The position numbers and the translations under genes are program-made. Source: QHXQ01 sp036389395 (GTDB taxonomy: Bacteria > Acidobacteriota > Blastocatellia > Pyrinomonadales > Pyrinomonadaceae). From it: a stretch of DNA of 64,000 nt. This document shows, piece after piece, positions 34,791 through 42,700 of the stretch. The stretch covers positions 124,001-188,000 of the forward strand of contig DASVPY010000031.1 of the NCBI GenBank assembly GCA_036389395.1. The letters run 5' to 3'. The notes beneath the pieces were generated by a model, which was given only the letters and a program-made list of their open reading frames with translations, did no database searches and had not been told where the DNA came from. Numbering within the stretch: position 1 is the stretch's first letter; each line of letters begins with the position of its first letter.

Positions 34791-35050
34791 AACACCTCCA
34801 AAAGAACGTTTGTTCAGGGCTTGATTTCGGGGCGGCGACCCGCCGGGTCGAGGGGGCCCGCCTCACGTAATTTCTGCGCCCCGATCCTACAACGACCGGC
34901 GGCGGAAACGAAAAGGCGGACGAACTCGGGCAGGCAGGCCGCGACAAACTTAAGTCCTGTGTACGGGCACGGCCCGGCGCGGGTTTCAGAATGACGAAGA
35001 AAGTGAGCCGGAGGAAAGTGAGCCGATGGCGCGATAAAGAGGAGCGAGAG

Positions 35051-35671
35051 TCAGCGGCGCTCCGCCGGAGTCAGCAGGCGGGCAATCGTCTCGGCGAGCT
35101 TGGGCACGTCGTCGGGCTTGCGCAGGAAGGCGTCCACGCCGGCCCGCTCGGCCTGCGCCCGCACGTCGGCGGCCGAGAGCATGACGATGGGCGTGTGTCG
35201 GCGGTGTTCGAGCCGCCGCGCGGCACGCGCCAACTCCACGCCGCTGACGCCGGGCAACTCGTTGTCGAGCAGCAGCAGGTCGTAGTTGTCCTCGCCGGTC
35301 AGCCGCCGCAACGCCGTCACGCCCGCCCCGACCGTCTCGACCTGCCAGCCTTCCAGCGCCAGCGTCTCGCGCACCGTATCCGCCACCAGCCTGTCGTCCT
35401 CCGCGTGCAGGATGCGCACCGCCCGCGCCGCAAACGGCCCCTCGTGCAGCTTGGCCGCGTGCCGCCCGCGCGCCCGCTTCCGGCTCTGCTTGCGCCGCTC
35501 GGCCGGCGTCCGCAGGTGCGCCAGCCCCCTGTGCCGCCCCTTCAACAACATCGCCAAAGACGCGTGATGCTTCAGCCCCAACAGCCGCGCCGCACGGCTC
35601 ACACTCCCCTCCGCCGCCATCAGCGCCCGACTGATGTAGCGCGCCTCGTAGGCCTCGACCCGATCCTGCAA
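35051..35671 (-). CDS. Fis-type HTH plus receiver-domain regulator, N-terminus interrupted by an amber codon
   Basis: 206 residues from a TTG. The N-terminal part has a Fis-like helix-turn-helix (YEARYISRALMAAEGSVSRA, ARLLGLKHHASL); the C-terminal part is a receiver domain (VRILHAEDDRLVADTVRETL, phospho-Asp in LLLLDNELPG, MLSAAD, FLRKP). The order, HTH before receiver, is the reverse of common response regulators. In the same frame the sequence extends upstream to a GTG at 35779 that has GAGGAT 7 bases before it and a promoter, but codon 20 of that frame is TAG (35720-35722). The intact form would be 242 residues. Whether this is a pseudogene or restarts at TTG is open. Confidence 0.7.
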   Translation of the reverse strand: MQDRVEAYEARYISRALMAAEGSVSRAARLLGLKHHASLAMLLKGRHRGLAHLRTPAERRKQSRKRARGRHAAKLHEGPFAARAVRILHAEDDRLVADTVRETLALEGWQVETVGAGVTALRRLTGEDNYDLLLLDNELPGVSGVELARAARRLEHRRHTPIVMLSAADVRAQAERAGVDAFLRKPDDVPKLAETIARLLTPAERR

Positions 35672-35775
35672 CGAAAAGCCCGCCCAGAAGTCCGGCCGGC
35701 TCCGCCGCTTCAGCGCCGCCTAGGCCCGCGCCCGCCGCGCCGCCACCAACTGCCTGGCGCACGCCCGGAGGGGAT

Positions 35776-35891
35776 ACACGATAATGATCCTCAATGAAAC
35801 ACGATAGTCGTAGGAATTATGGTATGGGGTAGGTACGTCATAGGAGAGAAATATTGACAGAGTCAAAATAGAATTCTGAGCATTATCGTGT
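35776..35891 (-). promoter_or_regulatory. Promoter and operator-like inverted repeats upstream of the Fis/receiver gene
   Basis: On the minus strand TTGACT (35861-35866), a 17-bp spacer and CTATGA (35838-35843). The 11-mer ACACGATAATG at 35776-35786 overlaps the GTG start and is exactly inverted at 35881-35891, upstream of the -35; a third ACACGATA sits at 35799-35806. The arrangement fits autoregulation by the HTH protein, which is inference. The stretch 35780-35990 is also AT-rich compared with its surroundings. Confidence 0.5.
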
Positions 35892-36015
35892 AAATAGCCT
35901 CCAACTCATAGAAGACTATTCAACCAATTTTTTCGCGCCGCGCAGAAATTTTTCGCCCCTCTATTCCCAGAGCAAAGAAGGGCACGCCTGTCGGGCGTTA
36001 CAGATCACATCCCCT

Positions 36016-37403
36016 TTAACTGCGGCGCAGGAAGACGTCGTATGCGCTCGGCCGCCCGCGCTGGAGTCCCTCGACGTCGCCGCGGTAGCGGAAGAGGTTC
36101 CCGTAGCGGTCGCGCCGCGCGCTCACGCGGTAGGCGAGCGAGATGGAGCGCACGCCGAGCCGCGCCACCGAGTACAACTCCCGCGGCTGGCTCACCCCGT
36201 CGTGGTTCTCGTCCCGCCACAAGAGCAGCCGCTCGAAGACCGCGTCGGCGCTCGTGATCGCCCCGTCGTGGTTGTCGTCGAAGACCGCCAGCCCCTTGAA
36301 GCCGTTCGGCGCGAAGCTCGCCGGCTGCGGCGTGTGCGTGCCGAACAGCTCCGTGCCGTCGTCAATCCGGCCGTTGCCGTTGCGGTCTAAGGCGAGGAAG
36401 GAGTCATCCGAGCGCGCGTCCGTCCACGCCACGGAGTCGGCGCGCCCGTCGGCGTCGATGTCGAAGTCAACGCCGCCCGCCCAGTCGGTCAAGCTGTACC
36501 CGTCGCCGAGCACGTCCACGAGGATGGGCGACTCGCCGGGCGGCGTGCAAGGGCCGCTGTCCGAGGCGACGTGGCGCTCGTTGTTGCAATAAAGGAGGTC
36601 GCAATAGTCCGTCGCGCAGATGAAGGTCGTGGAGACCGCCTTATATATGCAATCGCCCAAGGGCACCTGCGAACAGCCGACGAGGTTCGGGTGCTGTATT
36701 TACAGTAGTGGCTTAAGCAGGAGGCGGAGCAGTCGTGATTCGTGTAGTCCCTCACGCCCCTGTCGCAGATGACCAATAAGGCGGCCTTGCGGACGCGCAC
36801 GCCCGCGGGCGCTTGGTAGCGCGCGGCGGCGCGGCGCAGTGGCGTCCACACCTTGCGCTCGGGCCGGTACTCGAACTCCATCCCCTTGATCCAGGCGTGC
36901 GTGTCGTCCCAATAGACGTGATCAAAACGGAGCGCCAAGGGGTGAGTGTCGAACTCGTTGTCGTCGGGCAGCCGGCCTTGGAACCGGAGCGCCGCCGTCT
37001 CGCCCGGCGCAATCGGCGGCAGCGCCCCCGCGTCCGCGCAGTTGATGTTGTAGGAGAAGGGGCGCGGCACGTCAGGCGCGCCGTCGCCGCCGGAGACGTT
37101 GATCTCGGCCGTCAGCTTCGCGATGGGACGGTCGCTCGTGTTCTTGACGGTGATGCGCAGGCGGTCGAGCCAGCCCGCGGTCGCGGCGAAGGGGCGGCCT
37201 GGGGCGAGGGTCTGCCCGTCGAGGGTCAGGCTCTCGAACGAAGCCGGCTCGTCGCGCCACGGGTCGAGCTTGATGACGAGCTGCGTCTGCGCGGGGGCGG
37301 CGGCGCGAGACGCCGTGCACAAGGCGCGCAGCGCCTTGCAGGCGACCACAGCGAGCAGGCACAGGAGCGCGGCGCGCAGGATGGTTTGTCGGTATTTGGA
37401 CAC
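36016..37403 (-). pseudogene. Secreted protein with EF-hand-like repeats, split by a frameshift
   Basis: The 5' frame starts at 37403 (signal peptide ILRAALLCLLAVVACKALRA) and remains open past the switch point. The 3' frame (ending 36016) is open only from 36699. Moving from one to the other needs a -1 shift at TGTAAATAC (about 36696-36704): one extra A there would join ...DCSASCLSHYCK to IQHPNLVGCSQVPLGDC. The joined product would be about 462 residues, Cys-rich in the middle, with four Asp-rich calcium-type motifs at the C-terminus (DIDADGRAD, DRNGNGRIDD, DDNHDGAITS, DENHDGVSQ). The cause could be a sequencing or assembly error, a recent mutation or recoding; no classical slippery heptamer is present. 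Confidence 0.65.
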
Positions 37404-37454
37404 CTGGGGATTCTCCTTTCAAGTGTGGTTAGGGGACGCGAGGACGGGCACAGT

Positions 37455-37655
37455 TTATGCCCCTTCTCGCGCCGGGTCAATGAAAAGCGCCACGGATATA
37501 GGGCGACGTCGCCGGCTTGTCATCGAGAGCTTGGCCGTAGCGTAGTTGATTCCGCGGCGGCTGATGGCGGGCAGCGGCTGATATTCCGGCTGGTCTTTCG
37601 CGTAGACGATTTCTCGGGCGGTTGAACCTGGGATGACTGGTGTCACTGGCTTCAT
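37455..37655 (-). CDS. Small unknown protein, possibly truncated
   Basis: 66 residues starting MKPVTPVIPGSTAREIVYAK. The first 30 residues look like the start of a longer conserved protein of unknown function that I recall from related genomes; the last 36 residues are basic and low in conservation signal, so the 3' end may be damaged. Its ATG overlaps the stop codon of a nuclease-fragment frame (ATGA), so it probably once formed an operon with that gene. Confidence 0.4.
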   Translation of the reverse strand: MKPVTPVIPGSTAREIVYAKDQPEYQPLPAISRRGINYATAKLSMTSRRRRPISVALFIDPAREGA

Positions 37656-37873
37656 ATCTGTGCTCCTGGTTTGCGGACGTAGAGAGTGCGCGCGCGGTCT
37701 CGCGGGTCGGCGAGCGCGCCGGTGCGGATGACGCGGTCGAGCAGGCGCTTGGTCAGGTGAATGTCGTGCAGGCAGTAGTCGATCACCTTGCCGATCTCGC
37801 CGCGTTGCCAGAGGCGCGGGGCGATAAATAGAGTGCTATGGTTTCCCTCGGGGCTAAGCTGGCGTGGGGCGGC
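37652..37873 (-). pseudogene. C-terminal remnant of a DnaQ-like/RNase H-fold exonuclease
   Basis: A 73-codon open stretch with no start codon. It reads ...RLWQRGEIGKVIDYCLHDIH, LTKRLLDRVIRTGALADP and ends at TGA. YCLHDIHLTKRL is the Exo III motif (Y-x3-D) of DEDDy-type 3'-5' exonucleases, such as those fused to DEAD helicases or found near phage genes. Exo I and Exo II are missing, and a TAA closes the frame upstream, so the gene is a fragment. Confidence 0.5.
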
Positions 37874-37921
37874 TTATGGTGGCGTGAGATGGGGCGCGCT
37901 AATACGACAAAGCAGAAAAGA

Positions 37922-37952
37922 GAAGGGCGCGCTTGAGAGAAGCGCGCCCTTC
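37922..37952 (-). terminator. Terminator of the lipoprotein gene
   Basis: A 13-bp perfect stem (GAAGGGCGCGCTT inverted at 37940-37952) around a GAGAG loop. On the minus strand it is followed by TCTTTTCTG. It lies 35 bases after the stop at 37987. Confidence 0.8.
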
Positions 37953-37986
37953 GGGTTAGTGGGGCGGCATCGTTTGTCAGCGCGTG

Positions 37987-38778
37987 TTAGAGGCGGGCGA
38001 GTGCTTTTTGGGCGAGGGCGCGGAGTTTCTTCTGGCGGGTGGCGTCGTTGTCGCCGCTGCCGATGCCGACGCGGAGGAACTTGTCGCCCTTGAGGACGTA
38101 GAGCGCGCCGCCGACGCGGCTGTTGATCAGGTAAGCCTCGTCGCCGATGCCCGTGACGCGCTGCGGCGGCGCGCCCTCTTCTTCTTCCTCCTCGCCGCCG
38201 CGCCGTTCGCGTTCGCGTTCACGCTCGCGCTCTTTCTCTTTGTCCTTGTCTTTGCCGCGCTCGCGTTCACGTTCGCGTTCGTGCTCACGTTCGCGGCCTT
38301 CGTTGGCGGCGGCGGTGAAGTGTTCGCGCCAGAACTCGCGCGGGCTTTCGCGCCCGCCGGGCACGGGGCGCGTGACTTCGAGGCTGACCGACTTGGTGAA
38401 GGTCGGCGTCGTGTAGAAGCACTGCGCGATGGCGAGCGAGGCGTCGCTGCGCTGGCTGGCCTTGGTATCCTTGACCTCTTCGCCCTGTACCTCTTTGATC
38501 TCGGCCGAGGTGAGCAGACCGCACGCGTCGGCGCTGGCGGCCGGTGCGCCGGTCGCGTTCGGGCCTGTGGGTGCGCCGGCGGCCTGCGGCGCGCCGGGCG
38601 CGGCCGGAACGGGTTGGCCCGGCGCGGGCGTCTGGCCGGGCGCGGCGGGCTGGCCCGTGCCGGTCGCGGGCGGCGCGCCGGGGGCGGCGGGCTGTGTGGT
38701 GGTCGTCGTCGTGTTGGACGTGCAGCCGGCGAGGGCCAGCAGGCAAACGGCGCAGACCAAGGGCAGCAGTTGGCGCAT
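37987..38778 (-). CDS. Lipoprotein with an Arg/Glu/Lys repeat tract
   Basis: 263 residues. The lipobox is LALAGC (Cys19). A Pro/Ala/Gly/Gln linker (30-85) leads to a globular region with CGLLTSAEIKEVQGEEVKDT and QCFYTTPTFTKSVSLEVTRP, which resembles small envelope proteins that sense or bind at the membrane. Residues about 160-200 are a charged tract of RE, KD and E runs encoded by a simple CGTTCG-like microsatellite. The C-terminus (GIGDEAYLINSRVGGALYVL) is conserved-looking. The gene shares direction with the DsbA-like gene 35 bp upstream. Confidence 0.75.
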   Translation of the reverse strand: MRQLLPLVCAVCLLALAGCTSNTTTTTTQPAAPGAPPATGTGQPAAPGQTPAPGQPVPAAPGAPQAAGAPTGPNATGAPAASADACGLLTSAEIKEVQGEEVKDTKASQRSDASLAIAQCFYTTPTFTKSVSLEVTRPVPGGRESPREFWREHFTAAANEGREREHERERERERGKDKDKEKERERERERERRGGEEEEEEGAPPQRVTGIGDEAYLINSRVGGALYVLKGDKFLRVGIGSGDNDATRQKKLRALAQKALARL

Positions 38779-38813
38779 CTGAACGAGTCCTCCGGGCGGC
38801 GGAATTAAGAAAC

Positions 38814-39548
38814 TCAAAAACTCTTGCCGGCGAGCGCGGCTTCGAGCGCGGCGCGCAGGTCTGCGGGCGACTTGAGCTTGCTGGCCTCGATCTCGCGCCC
38901 GTTCAGGAAGAAGGTCGGCGTGCCCGTCACGCCGAGCGAGCGGCCGCGCTCGTGGTCGGCGACGACCCGTGCGTCCGCCTCCGCGCCGTCCATGTCGCGC
39001 CGCCAGCGTTCCACGTCCAGCCCCAAGCCTTGCGCGTAACCGGCGAAGAGCGCGCGCGGCTCGGCCGCCTTCGACCACGCGGCCTGGGTCTGGTAGAGCT
39101 GCCGGTGCATCTCCCAGAACTTGCCCTGCTGGCCGGCGGCCTCTGCGGCGTGTGCCGCCGCGAGCGCGTGCTGGTGCGCCTGTGTCAGCGGGAAGTGGCG
39201 GAAGACGAGCCGCAGCCGGTCGCCGTACTCTGCCTTCAAGCGTTCCACTTCGGGGAAGTATTGCCCGCACGGCGGGCACTGGTAGTCGCCGAACTCTTCG
39301 AGGACGAGCGGCGCACCCTCCGGCCCTTCGGCGCGGGCGGGCTGCGCGCCCGGCGCGCCCTTGGCGAGTGCGCCCGCAGCGGGCGCGGGCCGCGCCGCAC
39401 GCCACAGCCACGCGCCGCCCGCCGCAGCCGCGACGAGCACGACGGCGATGATGGCGAGCGGCAGGTAGTTCTTAGACGGGGGCGGCGGCTGTTTCGTCTG
39501 CGGTCTGGGCTTAGGCTGCGGCTGTCTGGGGTCTCGTTTTTTGCTCAT
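38814..39548 (-). CDS. Membrane-anchored DsbA-like thiol oxidoreductase
   Basis: 244 residues. A basic, Pro-rich N-terminus precedes one membrane helix (about 29-49), so the thioredoxin-fold domain faces the periplasm. The active site is Cys91-Pro-Pro-Cys94 (FGDYQCPPCGQYFPE), with a cis-Pro loop GVTGTPTFFLNG and a helical insert. The family (DsbA/BdbD-like thioredoxin_4) makes or isomerises disulfides in secreted proteins, which suits the many Cys-containing secreted proteins here. It is likely in an operon with the lipoprotein gene. Confidence 0.92.
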   Translation of the reverse strand: MSKKRDPRQPQPKPRPQTKQPPPPSKNYLPLAIIAVVLVAAAAGGAWLWRAARPAPAAGALAKGAPGAQPARAEGPEGAPLVLEEFGDYQCPPCGQYFPEVERLKAEYGDRLRLVFRHFPLTQAHQHALAAAHAAEAAGQQGKFWEMHRQLYQTQAAWSKAAEPRALFAGYAQGLGLDVERWRRDMDGAEADARVVADHERGRSLGVTGTPTFFLNGREIEASKLKSPADLRAALEAALAGKSF

Positions 39549-39601
39549 GACGGATGCGCGCCAGTTTATTGCGCGCCCGCTCGTTCCCGCAACCGCGCGC
39601 C

Positions 39602-39700
39602 TCTGCGTTCCTTTGCGGCCATCTTTGCGCCCTTTGCGGTTAGGTCTGAAACCTTTAACCGCAAAGGACGCGAAGTGGGGCCGCGAAGGAACGCAAAGGG
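39602..39700. repeat. Inverted word repeat (CCTTTGCGGTTA family)
   Basis: A perfect core CCTTTGCGGTTA (39631-39642) is inverted at 39656-39667, with outer partial pairing of GCGTTCCTTTGCGGCC and GGCCGCGAAGGAACGC. It follows the stop of the 1862-residue gene. Confidence 0.8.
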
Positions 39701-39717
39701 GGGAGAGACGCCGGCCT

Positions 39718-42700
39718 TTACGGCGAGACGGTGATGACCACCTCGGCGACGTTGACGCTCTGCCGGCCGCGCGAGTCCTTGACGATCAGCGCGGCGCGGT
39801 AGCTGCCCGCCGCCGTGTAGGTGTGCGCGACCATCGGCGTCGTCTGCGTCGTGATGAAGCCGTCGCCGAAGTTGAACGTGTAGCTCGCAATCGAGTCGCC
39901 CGCGTCCGGGTCGCTCGACGCCGTGGCGTTGAAGTTCACGCCCAGCGGGACTGTGCCCGTCGTCGGCGCGGCGCTGAGCACGGCGACCGGCGGCCGCTGC
40001 TGCCGGCAGAAGTTGCTGCCGACGAGCGTGTAGGAGGCCGCGGGCGTCGTGTCGAGCGCGCTCGACGAGACGACGTTCGTGCCGCCCGTCGCGCCGAAGG
40101 TGCGCGGGCTGATATTCGTCAACGTCTGCCCGGCGGCCGGCGCGCCGACCTTGCTGTTCTCGACCACGATGGTGATCGTGCCGGCGAGTTTGTTGACCAT
40201 GCCTTGCGCCGCGCCCTTGCGGTTCGGCGCGTTGGTGTTGGTCGGCGGCACGCTGCTCGGCGGAATCGGCAGCGCGGGCCCCACGTCGCCGTAGTCGAAG
40301 CTGAACACGCCGGACGCGTCCGTCTTGGCCTCGACGAACTGGCGCGGCCCCGTGCCCCAATCCCAGATGACGTACCAGTAGGCGTTCGGCGTGACCGTCG
40401 TCAGATCGCCGACCTTGATGGTGAAGGCGAGCCGATCCTTGCCGTCGCCCACGTAAGGCTCGGCGACGAGCACCTCCTTGATGTCCAAGGCGGGCGCGAC
40501 GGGCGGCGTGTCGGCCGTGTCCTTGATGACGCTGACGCCGGGCATCTCGCAGGCGTTGCCGGTCGCGCCGATGATGACCGGCGTGATCTCGCCGGTCGCG
40601 CACGGCTGGCTCTCGCCGGCCGAGTTCACGGCCGTCACCGTGTAGTAGTAGGTCGTGCCGGCCTGCGCCGTCTGATCGTCGAAGGCTGTGGCCGTGCCGA
40701 CGCGCGCGAGCAGCGCGCGCGCCGTCGTCGAGGTGCGGCGGTAGACGCGGTACTCCGTGACGGGCGCGCCGCCGTTGTCGGGCACGAGCCACGTCAGGTG
40801 GACGCCGTCGGCGTCAGCCGTCGCGGACGCGAGCGGGTTGCCGGGCGCGGTCACGCCGGTCGGATCGTAAGTGGCGAACAAGCGCCGCCCGCCGGACTGG
40901 CGCGCGACCGAGGCGAGCGCCGTGTAAGAGTTGGTCGTGCCGTTGACGCAGCCGCCGATGCAGCCGTCCGGGTAGGCGACGAGCGCGCGCCCCTGCTTAT
41001 CCACGGTGATGTCCATGAAGTCGAGCAGGTTGCGGTCGTTGAAGCCGTAGGTCGTCTGGTTGTCCTGGCACGCGGTCGTGCCGAGGTTGCAGATCGAGCC
41101 GCGCTGCACGGGGTCGGTCGGCGTCGCGTCGGTCAGTTCCCACGTCTGCCCGAAGTTCGCGGTGGTGGCGACGTACAAGTGCCACGGCGCGCTGCGCGGG
41201 TAGCTGCCCGGATCGGTGTAGTTGCCCGCGACCGACGTGCCGAGGAAGGCGTAAGCGGCACGATCCGAGTCGCCCGCGACGACTTCGGGGAACGTCGTGT
41301 TGACGAGACCGGCCGGGCCGCTCACGTCCACGCTGGGCGACCAACTGTCGCCGCGGTTGCGCGAGACGGCGATGCGCGCGTGCCCGTCGGCGTGCTGGTA
41401 GCCGAGGTAGAGCGTGCCGTCCGCGCCGATGCCGACCGACGGATCGACGAGGAAGCCGGTCGTGCCGCCGTCGGGCACGGACTTGACCGCCCACGTGATG
41501 CCGTTGTCGGTCGAGCGCGCGACCGAAGGCTTGCCGCCGCACGACTTGTCGGGCACGTAGACCGTGCCGTCGGGCGCGACCTTGACGTGGCCGTGGATGC
41601 CGCCGCACTGCGTCAGGTTGTAGATCGGGATGCCGGGGCCGAACGTCAGCCCGCCGTCATCGCTGCGCGCGCAGAAGGCCGTCACCGCTTCCTGCGAGCA
41701 GTAGTAGACGGCGTTCGGGTAGAGCGGGTGTTGGGGCGGCACGCCCGTGACGTTCTGGCTGTAAGGCCCTGCGCCCACGGTCTGGTGATCGACGCCGGAC
41801 GGGATGCCGCCGCCCTGCGACGGCATCCAGGAGTCGCCGTCGTTGTCGGTGTAAGCCGCGAGGCTGTCCTGCCCGGTCAACTGCGAGACGATGGTGCGGT
41901 TCGGCGTCGTGTCGCCGGCCGCGCGCATGTGATCGGTGAACAGGATCGGGTCGAGGCTGCGCAAAGAGTTGGGCGCGCTCTTGTCTTCCCACGTCGCCTT
42001 GGCGGGCGAGGTGCAGTCGTCGAACGTGATGCGCAGCGTTTGCAGGTTGGCGACGAACATGACCTTGCCCGTCTGCCAGTTGACGCCGAGCGACGGCTCG
42101 CCCGCGCCCGTGCCGAGGCCGTTGGGCGCGGCGTAGGTCTGGAAGCGGGGCGACAGGGCCGGGTCGGTCGGCGCGGGCGTGGGCGTGGGCGTCGGGCTAG
42201 TGCCCGTGCCGCACGTGCCGATGCCGATCATCGTGTAGTTGCCGTTGCCGGTCGAGTCGAGCGTCTGGTTCAGGCCGTTGCCGGCCGCGCCGACGAGGAC
42301 GGTGGTCGTGGCGTTGACCGCGCCGAGCACGCGGCCCGCGGAGAGATCGACGACGGGGCCGGAGAGCGTCGCGCCGCCCGTCGCGGCGACGGGCTTCTTC
42401 AGCTTGTTGAGGCTGAGCGTGACGGTCAGGGTCTTGTTCGTCGCGTTGAGGCTGCCGCCGTCGGCCGTGCCGACGGTGCGCGAGATCGCGCTCGCGCCCG
42501 TGGTGTCCACGAAGCCGTAGTTGTAGGAGATGCCGGCCGGGTTGGCCGCCGAGTTGTTGGCCACCGAGACGAAGTAGGTGGTCGTCGAGTTGTCGGCGTG
42601 CTGCGCGTTGAAGCTGGTGCGCCAGCTCGCGTTGGGCGTCATCGTCGCCGGATCGAGCGCCGCCACCTTCATCGTCACGACGAGCTGCGCGTTGCCGCCC

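Noticed and set aside
36690..36710. Programmed -1 frameshifting in the EF-hand-like gene
   Set aside because: No X-XXY-YYZ slippery heptamer or downstream pseudoknot could be made out; a simple one-base change explains it better.
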